From NCBI RefSeq assembly GCF_910592395.1, contig NC_088324.1, positions 9,822,953 to 9,886,952 on the forward strand: a stretch of 64,000 bases of DNA. The letters are read 5' to 3'. The DNA comes from Lineus longissimus (taxonomy: Eukaryota; Nemertea; Pilidiophora; Heteronemertea; Lineidae). This document shows, piece after piece, positions 13,901 through 26,116 of the stretch (position 1 is the first letter of the stretch; each line of letters begins with the position of its first letter). The notes beneath the pieces were generated by a model. The model did no database searches. It saw only the letters and a program-made list of their open reading frames with translations, and was not told the DNA's origin. The position numbers were made by a program, and so were the translations under genes.

Positions 13901-16363
13901 TCCTTTGATTCGTTTGAGGTAATTTTCATAGTCACTTTGGTTGTTGAAAGGAAGTTTCTTAGTCAAATGACTAAACCCAATATGTGGCCCTTCCAGGAAG
14001 TTGATGTAGTTAAGGGTGAAGCTGGAAGGAGAAAGGTCAGATACAGCACTCAATGTCAAGATCAAATACGGGCTCTCCAGATCAAGGTCAGATGAGGGGA
14101 CTCAATTTAGAAAACATTTAGTCTTTAATTTAACTCCAACTCGTTTCTCTTATCAGAATATTCCCCTTTGTTGTCAAATGTCGGCAACAATGCTAGCAAC
14201 ACTGGCATTGATACATGTCGTTAATTTCGGCCTCTTTTGATATTTTTTGTTGCGCATAAATTCCGATGTGAATAAATTACTGTGAAGGCACTTGATGGTT
14301 AAGTCACAGCCAAACTGATACTTGACCGTATTCAAATGCCGCTCAAGGGACGTACAGGTTATTTGCATGAGAGTCAAAAGCAAACGTATTTTCTATGTGT
14401 CACAGATAAATCTGTGACCATCGATAAAATATCCTAGGGCCATTTTATCTCACGATAGCTCATGCTCGTGGACTGTTGATCGGCATTTTTTTAATCAAAA
14501 CTTCGACATATTTTTGTGATACGTTCTATATACAAAAGTGTGTACTCCATAAATTAGTGGCCATCGATGTTATAATTTGCCTGTTATCACATGATAGCTC
14601 AAGTTGGTAGACTTACAGTGAGTTGGTTTACATTCGAATAAAAAACGCATACATGTATTTTATTTTGACACTGATTTGCCTACATTTTAAAGCTTTATAC
14701 TCAAGCGCTTTGTTAATCGCATGATTACGCCTGCTGATGGACCTGTCCAGTTGATTCATAGCTAATTAAAGAATCAGAAGTCACTCATATCTTATGTAAC
14801 GCGTAGTACACTTTAGTACTTACTCCTTAAATCTGTAACCATTGATATAATACTCCAGGGCTTTCTTCAGAACTCGATAGCTCATTTTGATGGAAGCGGA
14901 TTTCAGCTGAGCTTCATCGACCGCAAGTATGTCATCCATGAACTTTTCTGCTTTTTTCTGAAGTAGAAGACTTATTTTTTTCTATTCCGACCACAAATAG
15001 CTGCCAAAAGATGATAAAATGCCCTTTACCAGGTACGCTTGTACCACCTAGGGTCGGGACGACAAACTGTCTTTTTGTTTTCCTGACCCTATACATGTAG
15101 GTATTACAAGGGTATCTGGTAAAAAGGGCCCATAAAACCCGCGGGTCGAAAATCTATCCAACATCTACCATATCTTTATACAAAGAAAGAGTAAAAAACT
15201 TGGTCCAACTTGATTGCTCTACTTCACATCAAACGAAGGGGGTATGTTCATATTACTTTATCAGGTCTTTTAGTTAGGCAATAATGAAAGTACCCCTTAA
15301 GAATAAAGAATTTGAAGAAAAAATCAATTCCATAGCCCTGTCGGATAAGAAATGTCTTCAAGTCTGCTTTGTATAATGTTTCTTGGTATATTTAAGTAAA
15401 AACTTACGAATCTCTCATCAAGAACGTCTACTCCGACCTGAGGATTTCTATCCGCGAACTCCATCCGCCCTGCGTCTATCGCATAATTGGGATTTACTAT
15501 CATTCGCCACTCCCAGAACGCGTCTTCAATGGCTTGGTAATCGCTATCGGCATCTGGAGGAACGGCGGCAAAAATATGGTGGCCAGGGCCCGGTTGTTCA
15601 AAAGAAGTTAAATTTCATTGATGTTAAGTTAAATATCAACGTTAAATTCCTTAACTTGGCGTCAGCTAACTTGGCGTTAAATTTGGGTTGTTCAAAACAA
15701 CGTTAGGGTAAACTAACGCTAATGTTAGTAAATATTGCATCTTGGTTCACTGATGTTAGTTGCCATGGTAGGTATAGGTAATCAAGTTAAAGATAACGCT
15801 AGATTTAACTTAGGGTTTTAGGTAAGTTAAATCTAACGTTAAAGATAACGCCAATGTTAGGCTAATATTGTTTGAACAACTCAAAATAAAACTTGACGTT
15901 ATCTTAACGCCAAGTCAGGAATTTTAACGTTAAGTTATCTTTAAAAATGTATTTCTTCTTTTGAACAACCGGGCCCAGGTCATAAAATCAATAAGTTTTC
16001 GTGACGAAACTTCCAGTATAGTTTGAGGTGTTTGAGAATAAATCGTCACCTCACTGTCGGTGTTTAGATGAAGATGGATACTTAGTCTTCCTGACGAAAT
16101 TTCGGAAATACATGTATTGAATAGAAATTGTCACTTCACTTTCGGTTTTTAGGTAAAGATGGATTACAAACCTAGTCTATAAAGTCTTCGTGACTAAAGT
16201 TCAAATAGTTCAATACGTATCAATTCCCTAGAAAATTAAGCTAAAAAATTAAAGATTTTCATCAATTATATAATTTGGTTTAAGATTTGTTCCACTCACC
16301 GGCGTTGGTCCCGGACACCATCAAACACGCCCCCACCATCAGCAATATCATTAACCGATGCAT
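4929..16363 (-). CDS. Secreted, probably GPI-anchored DUF885 (metallopeptidase-like) protein, 630 aa
   Basis: Eighteen exons in transcript order: 16363-16300, 15553-15408, 14957-14824, 14021-13889, 13481-13413, 12909-12794, 12596-12512, 12193-12017, 11770-11684, 11451-11357, 8840-8730, 7661-7601, 7114-7004, 6750-6695, 6193-6122, 5952-5783, 5482-5354, 5005-4929. Phases agree throughout and the sum is 1893 nt (630 aa plus stop), the usual length for DUF885. The first exon encodes a signal peptide (MHRLMILLMVGACLMVSG). DUF885 landmarks in order: VGFEGTLKEFIASL, the HEANPGHHMQ motif split by an intron, AYTEGWGLYAEFLG, RLVVDTGIHVMGWSRQQAI, and WPGQACAYKIGEIKI. HExxPGHH resembles a zinc-peptidase centre, but catalysis is inferred only. 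The C terminus is a hydrophobic tail (FFLGVLIIFAAYIFATG) like a GPI-attachment signal. The family is common in bacteria and scattered in animals. Substrate unknown. Confidence 0.88.
8341..8395. repeat. Short inverted repeat in DUF885 intron
   Basis: CCTAACTGTCTGTT pairs imperfectly with AACAGGCAGTTGG across the centre TAAGCTT, forming a small hairpin in an intron. No function is evident. Confidence 0.4.
8570..8665 (-). mobile_element. Possible tRNA-derived SINE fragment
   Basis: On the minus strand the segment reads GAGCGTAACGCG followed by GATTCGATACCCGGCC, close to a pol III B box embedded in a tRNA-like arm. No A box or tail is clear. Tentative. Confidence 0.3.
14404..14475 (-). pseudogene. 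Decayed duplicate of the DUF885 exon at 14824-14957 (copy 1)
   Basis: The plus-strand text AAATCTGTGACCATCGATAA and then ACGATAGCTCATG closely tracks the real exon (AAATCTGTAACCATTGATAT, CTCGATAGCTCATT) about 420 bp away. Read in the exon's frame on the minus strand it keeps MSYR but then hits a stop codon and frame slippage, so it cannot be used as an alternative coding exon. Confidence 0.55.
14545..14620 (-). pseudogene. Decayed duplicate of the DUF885 exon at 14824-14957 (copy 2)
   Basis: A second, more diverged copy retains GGCCATCGATG, TATAATTTGCC and ATGATAGCTCAAGTTGG in the same order as the functional exon. In frame on the minus strand it contains a TAA stop. With copy 1 it suggests past tandem exon duplication inside this gene. 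Confidence 0.45.
15017..15130. mobile_element. Foldback element in DUF885 intron, about 114 bp
   Basis: The left arm (ATGCCCTTTACCAGGTACGC ... CCTAGGGTCGGGA) and right arm (TCCTGACCCTA ... TATCTGGTAAAAAGGGCCCA) are imperfect reverse complements around a short T-rich loop. Non-coding and MITE-like. Confidence 0.5.
15583..15979. mobile_element. MITE with GGGCCCGGTTGTTC terminal repeats, about 397 bp
   Basis: Terminal inverted repeats of about 24 bp (core GGGCCCGGTTGTTCAAAAG on the left, its reverse complement at 15956-15978) flank an internal part made of repeated GTTAA/TTAACGTTA words. There is no open frame. It lies in the first intron of the DUF885 gene, about 30 bp from the second exon's 3' splice site. 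Related copies sit at 2096, 36551 and 53446. Confidence 0.75.
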
Positions 16364-19300
16364 CTTTATCGTCCTAGAAACATAGAGGAAAATGATGTAG
16401 ATCGGCTAAGCGAGGGTGGACAAAAAACATGTGAATCGAATCGTGTGATGCGGACACTGTTTGTGAGTGGTAACGAGGAAACTCCAAGAAAGGGCGAATT
16501 CTACCGATATGTCCCTGAACTGTTGGAGAAAAGTCTAAGTAACGCGACCACCCCGCTATGACGACCAAGAATCGCCGGTCCCGAATGGATTCCTCGCTAA
16601 TTACCATTACAAGGCCCCCGGTAACACGACCATCCCGGTACCCAGACCGTGATGAGAATTGAAAAGACGAATGCTGCCATGATTTTCTTGAACATACATG
16701 CAACTGAAACAAATATCTGATATAAAAATAAAAAGCTTCCCGATCAAAAATATATAAAAAATATAATTATTCCAGCGGTAAGTGTAATTTTTCTGTATAT
16801 CGCGCGCCTCACTTTACGGTGCGCCTCACCCAAATTTGAGCTGATTCTGCCGTATTCTATGTACACTATCTCTATGCGGTAAATAAAGCAGCATATGGTG
16901 AAATTGTTTTTCGGTCACACAGACCTCACTTTCCATGGCCACTGCGCTGTTAATATGAGCTGGATTTCAAAATAACTTCATAGGGTTTGGCCTTTTCTCT
17001 AGACACTGCGTAAGTTGCAACGCAAAGCATATTGTGGTTTTTGAATGAGACACAAAAGCGCTACACTTGCCGAGATATCAGACCGCTGATCGTCAGTGGC
17101 CTCACGCTATTAACTTGCCATTTGGTGTACAGCGATGCCGTTTAAGAGTGAGTAATAGCCGATCAGCTTCAGCTTGAAATATAGATTGCATACAAATGCA
17201 TGCTGTACTTTTCGCGCGTTGTCTGTAAAGCTCAGCAATGTCAATATATTTAGGGTCAAGATGATTATGAACCTAAAACAAGACACACCAAGTTGCATGT
17301 AAGAGGGGTTCCTATGATAAACCCAACAAGCATTTGATACAAATAAAACACGTCTATGTAAGCAAAAAACTAAACATACAAAAACTACTCACTTGTACTG
17401 TGAAATTTTGATCTAAATTGTTATTTTGAAGAGCCAAAATTACATGTATAATCGATTTAATATCGCAGTCATGACAATGAACTCTATTTAAAAAATTCAA
17501 TCCAACTCCTTCCTACGGTTGGTTAGCACACTTTGTTCTTTTATCTGGCCTTTAGGACTGAGCGCTCACTTATCGAACCACTGTGCATAAGATATATAAT
17601 GCTAGGTGATCACGATATCCTTTCCAATCAATGACATATGCTTTATTCTCGATATATCATTGAGAGAATTGCATTCCAAGTCATACTGATTCATATACAC
17701 GAGATCAGTACAGCAAATAATACAAACATCAACCAATTTAGGACAAACTTTCTAAACCCATGATCAAGAAAGCGGCATGGACTAGATAGATATTCGGCTT
17801 TGGCGAACTACTTAATATTATTTGAATAAGCTTAACGATATAAAACGGGCAAGGAAATATCATCGGTAGGCCGATGGATCAAGCCAGAGCTTAAAGGTGT
17901 GACAGTTGGCCTGCCTCGCGGATAATTTATATATCGCGAAATATCGTGCATTTTTAAGAAGTTCGATTAGAATGACTTTACATGTCTAACGTAGGAGAAA
18001 ACCGGAGAACCCGGACAAAACCTTTTGTGATATGTTGGTGATAGGCGAGACCATTCTTCTAAGTACAGTGAAATGACACCCTCCCACCAGAATCATAGAA
18101 CTATCGCAAAAATATGGGACAAACACTTCCTGCATTTCGGACATGTTAGTGTTTGCAATTTGATAGGAATTATAGATATGTACATACATGTACGTACTTA
18201 CATTAGAGGTAATCCACACTTCAAGACAGGTGCCCTCCGATTGAAGCCTTACTGATATCAGTGCCAACAGAGTTGACAATGACTGAAAATCTGAAAATGT
18301 GAAGTTTTATAAAGCTTCGGGCCTACGATATATAAATGAACAAAAGGCCTGCTTGGAGCGTGGTATCGTGAATGACAAGTGGTTAGGGACAATCTCAGGC
18401 GCATTTGCTGGATGGCAGTTTGTTTCAGTTAAGTAATGATTGTCATGATTTGATATACTTTAGTATCATGATGGCACATTTGTCAGTATCTGGCATGACA
18501 CAGAATTTGTGTTTCCTCTTGCTGGAAACCCGCCGCATCATTTTCTAGAACATGATTTTATACACATCAAGCTGCGACGAGGCAAAGCAAAAAGGTGATA
18601 AAGACAGGTGTTAAAGGTGTAAAAGGCGTTTTTGACAAAAAGTGGTAGCATTGATATTGAAAAAATATTTCAAACGAACCAAAAAAACATTTTCAAATAA
18701 CGAAACGAACGTGGCATTTAATATTGTAGCTGCAATTTTAATTAGTAAGAAAACACCTGAACAATGAAATTAGATGCCTACCCCAATACACGTATATTTG
18801 ATACAATTTTTATCGCTGCCAGGCCATGTATATGCTTTGCAATCATAATAAATCTGATTAGATGAATGTCACGTACGACAACCCATCTATCGGGAATCTA
18901 TCGGGTCAACCTTTTGACGATGTCGCGGAACTTCCCTAATGAAAGTAGATTTAGTCTCACTGAATAATTAGGCCAACCCCCCTACAAGTACACCCCTATT
19001 GGTCGATGACCGATAACAGTGTGTATTGCTATAGATATCAAAGGCCTTGAGAGGAATTGACGTGCAAAAACAAGGAAAGAAAAGTTAGTTATTGGCAAAA
19101 ATGTAGTAAAAATATGTCATAAAAAACCATGATGGCTTCTGACTGATTTATTCAAGGCAAACATGTCTTGACCAGCAATGACCTCAAACGCAACGATAAA
19201 GATCAATACATTTTTCTAATTCATTGTAATATTTTTCGATGTAATTGTTTGTTGATCAAAGCTTTTAACCGCCCTGTGACCCGGTGTTAATAAACTTTCG

Positions 19301-22300
19301 AAAATTGACGAACAAATATCAAACGGCATGTTCTTAGTGCTACTTGGAACCACAGAGGCTAAGTTGGTCACCAAGCGGCAGCAGAATTTTGCAGGAACTG
19401 TGAAGTATTATCGCACTTGGTTCGCTATCAGCTGTGTATGAGTGAGCAACAGCCGTTATTCTATGGCTTCAAATTATTCTCAAACATCGGGGTCAAGAAT
19501 GAACTTTACAGTGCAATGCACTATGCGCCAACGAAGTCTCGTTTTGAAGTCAGCGGTTACAGTTGGACAATCGCAACCGCTTGGGTAGGTGTAAAATATG
19601 GAAGCAGTCAAAAAGCATTTAAAACCACATGATTCGTTACTTAATTGATGCTGCTCGCCCCGGTTTTGGTCAACATTTTAGCTCCACCCTCGCGGTTATG
19701 GTGAGACAACCAATACCTCCAGTTCGGTATCAACTCCTTAACCAATACACATTTATTATGAAAAAATTTCGAGTCGTGGAAACATGGAATTTAATCTAAA
19801 AAAACTGCTTTAGAATGGAAGGTTCCTGGACAGCTGTAATAATGTCATTGGCCCGGTAACAAATCTTTAACAAACAATTTTGGTATATGCACCTTAATCA
19901 TAAATCGCCACTCTAATAATTTTGCATTGTAATGGATTTTTACATTTTGCGCTTTGTTCAAAGGTCCGACAGATGTCGAGGATTCTGCTACGGCACCTTT
20001 CACACTTAGTGACTAAAACCAATATATGTATATTGTTGAAGTCTCATCTGCCGCAAGCTGTTTAAAGCGATTGTTTGCATTGGAGTTCTATAGTGACTAT
20101 ACTGTGGCGAGATGATCCGATGTTAAGTAAATAGGCTTTATTGTCTATCCACCCAGATAGGTCAAAATCTCCCTCGAAATACGAGAGCAAGTTTTTATTT
20201 GAAAACAGCATGGAACAGGATCATTTCACTGCATACAATCAACGCTTCCATCAAAGTCTGCCTAGATTTATGCTTTATTTGAGCTACAAAGACTGTATAA
20301 ACAAACGACCCTTTACGTTGCTGGTGATAGTCAATATTCTACTGACAATGTCGGAATTATAGGCTAAGTCAATACAACTCACACACAATGACAACGTAAT
20401 GTGGCGGTAGACAAAAAAGTATTTTCAGTGAGCGAAACTGGGTAAATACAGGCGTGCTCTCGGGTCAAATTGGTGGTCTCGAGGAGGTTTTCGCAAATCC
20501 CCGAAACGCCAACGAGAACGCCTATTCCATTGTTCGACATCGTAATCAAGAGCTCAAACAATGACATAGGCGTTCACGTTGGCGTTTCAGTCGGTGGCTT
20601 TGCGAAAACTCCCTGATATAAAATTCCTCGGTCAACAGACGTGGATATTTTTCGATGAACTGTTGAACTATTGAACCGTTTACCTACCCCGTTACCCGAT
20701 TGGCTCGACCCCGCCGCCATTTTGGCTCGATTTCGACTCGCCTTTTTCAAAGCCATGAGAACATCTTCATTCAGAATATAGATTAGAAAAAAGGGGCCGA
20801 AATATTCCAAAATCTTTCAAGCGCAATTCGGAAGACCAACCAGTTTCTGGTCTGCAGAGCGCTGAAGTAAATTGGCTGCATCACATACTGTACCATTGGA
20901 CCGATGGATTACGGGTGAGGCTGGAACTAAAACATCGAGTTGTTTATTGTAGCGACTGGTATGGCATGCTGGTCCAGGATGCCCCCTGTCACCTCACACC
21001 AACCACGTCCCCCTTTGATCCCGTTTCATTTTCGCCATTGTCATTTTAAAACGAACAAAGATGGAAAATGGGGTGTTATTGTTATTGTAGTAGTAAATAC
21101 TATACGTGCAATCATTGCATCATTAGTCAACGCTAGTTGCATATGCTTCATTTGAGAACAAAGCTAGCACAAACAAGCTATAATTGATATTCCTGAGACA
21201 GTGTCCAAAGTAGGTCAAATCGAGAGATGTCACGTGGAATTTACAATGAAATATGTATTGGTTAGAAAGTATTTGCCATGGGTAAAATCAGATAATTCTA
21301 CAGGATGTCCCCACCTAATGAACACTGCATGGTCGGCGATTGCTGGACATTGTCGAAAGCGGTTTAAAGCAAATTCTTTTCAGTGGGGCAACATTTTTAA
21401 TGGAATTATATAGGACTACGGGATGATAACCAACAATTTTTTTACATGGCCTTATCGTTGATGTTCTGGAATCCAACAACGAGTGTGTTGGTGTAAACAA
21501 TTGGCATTTACACTCCATCAACTTGGACGGTAGTTTACTATTTGATACTCGTTAGCGGGATATCTCCGCCGAGTTTCGGGAGACAGATGCGCGGTGTTTG
21601 GGCGATAGAAAGGTGAAAAATATACATTTAGGTATCACCAGGTGCGTCAAACCCCGCCCCAGCGCTACCTTACCTCTAATACGAGTACGAGTGGGGTAAC
21701 AGTTCATTGACTTCTGGTTGAGGTTAACAGTTGACCTTGACATTGACCTAAAATCAATTTGTTAACGGTTCAAAAAGTTCCGCTGATGAGGTATAATTAT
21801 GATACTAGTCGCCTGTTACCACCTCGCGGCCGAATTACCTACTGTTAACATGGAAATCTCCTGCCTTTTAATGAGATAGTCCTCGCGATAATCATACACC
21901 CAGGCACCTCCGGTTATTCCTATTCCGTTATGTCGAAATGGGCGATCTCGAACCTATTCCCCCCAAATGCATTACCGAACATAAGAACAGGAATATTATT
22001 TCCCATAATCCAAAAGTCAGGTTGAACATATCGATCTTGGCGCAAGTTGCAATCTGAGGAAGGCGGAGCGCTTTTTAAAGCAGTATCAATGCACATTAGA
22101 TCCATTTTCACTTAAAGGTTTTCAGACAAAAAATTCTGCACGAGTAATTTGGTCCAAACTGATGTAATAGAGCCAATGTGACTGACCATATACCGTGCAT
22201 ACAGGGGATGCTTCAATACTAAAGAAAAACTACACTATATACGTTAAACTAAAGTAAATTAAGAAAAATCATGCGGGAAACTTACTTATTGAAAGAAGGC

Positions 22301-24684
22301 ATCTGCATCTTATAAAGTATCCCTTAGTATAGCAAGTATTGCAGCGACCTGATCATATCTTACCACTCACTTGACTGCTGATCGATTGAGGGTGAGGTGC
22401 TTTAGCTCAAGGTAACCCGTCGGGGTAGCTTAGCTGTCTAGGTTAACCACTCGGCCCATTAACTACACAAACAGTCCGCAGAAATATAACCGGGAATGAA
22501 ATAGTTTCTTTAGCCAATTAGCATCCGCATGCAGCAACATAATTAGCCCGATCTTCACTGCATCATTAGAAAGAGGTGCTGATTAAAGTACTAGCAAGCA
22601 TTTTAAAAAGACCAGTGTTTATTTATTCCTGGTACTAGTATCAGCATTATGGTATTCCTTTAGCTGTCTATAGACTAAACAGATACCCATAAACAACGCA
22701 GACACCGCTACAGAAAGAGAGAATATGACGCTGATAACGTGTATCTAAATGTACATCTGCATGTGTGCTTCCAGCATTCAATTTCGCCGGTATCATTTAG
22801 CGTCCTTACCTTTTTGCTGCGCAAGTACACCGATGCAGCCACAAACGGGTTTGGTATATCCAAATGGATCCCAGCGTATGGTGATCATGAGATACAAGCA
22901 AGTATTTGTTGATTATACATTGTATTTTAACAATTGAATTTGATTAAATCATGAGGTATATATGAATCTGGGCCAGATCGGTCATATCTATTTATATTGT
23001 ATTTGATCGAATTAAATGGGCCAGACGTCTCAGGTCCCCTGTGATGCAGGACAGCTCAATTAGAATGTTGCCTTCTTGCCTTTTCGTCTGATCTTATACC
23101 GATCTTACAACATCTTAATATTTTAGTGATAAAGTGTAGGAAATAGAAGTACTGTCAATATATATATGAAAAACAGAGGAACAACTGCCATGTCGTTGTC
23201 TTTGTACATGTAATCATTGGGTTTGTAAGTTTTGGAATTGAACTCACGTGTCATCGTACCTCTAAACGTAACTGAGACGTTCAGCAACCGAGCGCCCTTG
23301 ATCACTGCACCACTTTAACCAGTAGCTATTCATATGATATATCAAAAATGATGGGCCGACTATCACTACCTGAATCTGATTCCAAGCATCCTGAGATTCT
23401 GGGTTTTTTTCACTACTATACGTTCTTAAAATATCGAGAGGCGGAGTGCATTGCCCTGACGCTTGTACGAGGATGGATTCGGAGTTGGAATGGTACAGTG
23501 GCGCCCATAAATGTACTCAGCAGACTGCTGAATGACACAGACGATTCATCGAAATGTGTCGTCAGAAATCGAGGTCAGATAATATGTACGTTAGAGGTCA
23601 TTATGTCACACTGAGATGTATTGTATACTGTTCAACTAATCGTTGGAGTATATAACCCGACACCGTCGCTGTCGTCCATAGTGAATGTCATACCCCCGTT
23701 AGCTTGAACAAGGTAGGTATACAGCTTCATATATCTCCATCACGCACTGCCTTTCATTGGACAATCATGTCTCAATTTAGAACAATATGCATGATGTTTC
23801 GTTGACTAGTATATATGGGATCCAGTTCAATTCCACTGATTGCTTCTATTCAAAAAACAATGGCGATTGTTGATCAGAGAAGTTCAATAGAGCCGACTCA
23901 TCCTGGGTCAAGTCGAACTAGTTTTTTCACTCCTATACGTCATTGAAATATCGAGAGGCAGTGTATTGAAAACCACTGATTATGGGAGGATGCGACTCTA
24001 GTAGAACGTAAAATATGTTGTACTGGTGCCAATGTACATTGTGCCCATGCAGACATGATCAAGTTGATGTCGTGCAGACACCAGCAGGAACTCCCGGAGG
24101 GGGCCTCAATCGTCATCCAGTCATCCAGTCTACCTGAGCCCCTACGTCTGATCAGGCCAAATAACCCCAGCCTGTTCAAACAACCAGGCCCCGAACTACG
24201 ACATCATCTTAGGACCCACGAACAAAAAAGTCGACGTACCTCGTAGTTGTGTCACAGCGTTATTCCACATATAAACGTATTGACGTGTGATGCTGGATCC
24301 AATTGCCAAGAGAAGACGGCTTTCACACGAATTGTCCTTTCAATTTAGAAGGTATATAAACTGTGCATGTAATGGTAAAAACATTCATTGTCTGAAAGAG
24401 ACGATGCAATCTGTGCTCTGTGACAGATGGACCTTCTCCTCGTCTCAAACACGCTCGTTATCTTTCCATCGTAAAGAAACCATTGTATTTAGGTTCGGGT
24501 TACGAGTTTACATCATTAATCCGTAACTTTTCCGTATTGGAAAAGCGACAGCTTGTGATAGGACATTGGCTGAGGCACGTGTGTAGAGCAAGTAGATGTA
24601 GATTTTTGCACTAAACGGGTTTAATTCCTAAAGCAAGGTGCACAACAAGCTGCAGATAAGGTTAAGAACGTTTTTTCTGTTGCA
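16364..24684. other. About 8.3 kb intergenic DNA with no supported gene
   Basis: Between the divergent DUF885 and USP genes I find no exon with a recognisable domain and good splice sites. The gap includes a long hairpin at 20488-20612, a single arm (17214-17262) of the foldback repeat seen at 43711, and an imperfect direct repeat of about 50 bp (23402-23452 and 23919-23967, both containing ATATCGAGAGGC). Unrecognised small genes or RNA genes cannot be excluded. Confidence 0.5.
20488..20612. repeat. Long inverted repeat (hairpin), about 125 bp
   Basis: The left arm contains TTTTCGCAAATC, CGAAACGCCAACG and GAACGCCTAT. The right arm contains ATAGGCGTTCACGTTGGCG, TTTCAGTCGG and CTTTGCGAAAA, its reverse complement with a few mismatches. 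Non-coding foldback structure. Confidence 0.65.
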
Positions 24685-24693
24685 GTTGTTGCG

Positions 24694-26116
24694 ATGGGGA
24701 ACTGGGTGACGGGGGTATCTGGCAGCGCTGCCACGGTTCAGGCTTTCAATCCCCCCGCACATGGTGACAAGATCCTCATACCCGTGGACGGAAGCTATCA
24801 TGCTGCCAATGCAGTCGAATGTAAGTATGATGCATATTACAGTGTGTTGGAAAAGTAGTTCTCCGCAAATGATAGATTATGATAGCAAGGATATTTGTTA
24901 CCTTAGTTATGGTTCCACTAAAATGATTCAGTTTTTACAGTATCGTCATTTCATTCATGTAGTGGGATGCACCGCTGAATATTATCTTTAAAGTGCAGTG
25001 CAAAATGCTTATGCGTGTATTTCTCTTTTGATACACTAACCCACATTCTTGTTACTAAATTAAGGCTTCGTGAAGACAAACAATTCAGAACAAGACACGT
25101 ATTTTCTATTCTACTACATCCGATTCAGCGCTCAGAATCTTTTTGTAACTGTACCACTTTACCGTACCTATCAGTTTCCATGCCCATTTCAGTCTACCTG
25201 AAGAAGCTACACAAACCGGGTGTCGAGATTGTTTTCATTTACGCAGCAAAGCGCCCTCATGCAACTGGTGATCATGCCGTCAGTGGTAGGTTTTCATATT
25301 CCAGAGTAATACAGTATGTGCAGATTCTGCAAACCTTACGAAAAGCTACTAACGACGAGGTACGACATAAACGTATCATCCAAGATGCTATCGCATAACC
25401 AGTGGTTTTCAGTATACTCCGCCTGTCGATATATGGCGGAGGAGTAAAAAAAGCTTGCTCTCAGGATGCCAAGGCGCGGGCTTTTGAAAAAAGTCCTGTA
25501 TAATTCCTTTTTTGGCCTAGATGATGACGAAGTAAATGAGTTGGGAGGATGCCGGCAGGAGGCCAGGAAGACAAGTAAAGGTCTGGAAATGCAATACATG
25601 GCGAAAGTAAATGAATATGGGGTAGGTAAAGGAGAAAGGCTGCAATGTGTCAATTCGAGCGAAACCTTGCAGCATCACGAAAAATAGCTGAATGTCAGCA
25701 TAATGTGGAAAACATCATGACAGAAACCGCTATCCTAGGAATGGTATCCTACTTAATTTGTTATGATTAAGCGTGTTTTGATTGTATTTGTTGCAAGATT
25801 TACCCATTATCTTTCATCGTTTACCTTTTAACAACCATATGAACCTATTTGGCGCTTGTGTCTTTTGCAGTTGGAGAACTACAGAATTGTTGGAGCCGAG
25901 GGCCACCCAGGCGAATGCATCATCAAGGCAGCCACCTTGGAGAAGCCGACAATGATAGTGATGGGGTCCCGTGGCCTGGGGCCTATAGCCAGAACCGTCC
26001 TTGGGAGTGTCAGCCATTACGTCATGAGCCACGCAGACGTTCCCGTCCTTATTTACAAAACTAAACGAAGTCGCACTTACTTGCAGCCGCCAGAATCTTT
26101 TATTGAATCTATTTGA
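24694..26116 (+). CDS. Universal stress protein (UspA family), 188 aa
   Basis: Four coding exons (24694-24820, 25193-25285, 25521-25621, 25871-26116) total 567 nt with consistent phases. A 3' splice site (TTTCTGTTGCAG) just before the ATG implies an upstream non-coding exon. The Usp fold is evident: first strand KILIPVDGS, then FYLKKLHKPGVEIVFIYAAK, and the C-terminal GSRGLGPIARTVLGSVSHYV. The last contains the G-2x-G-9x-G(S/T) nucleotide-binding motif, so it is probably of the ATP-binding type. Animal Usp proteins are small cytosolic stress-related proteins whose role is poorly defined. The N terminus MGNWVTG resembles an N-myristoylation signal (Gly2, Thr6), which would put the protein at membranes; this is inference. 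The serine/lysine-rich tail after the last strand is unremarkable. Confidence 0.92.

Noticed and set aside
23348-23614. 88-codon open frame on the plus strand
   Set aside because: It overlaps an imperfect direct repeat (another copy near 23919) and shows no domain; more likely repeat-derived.
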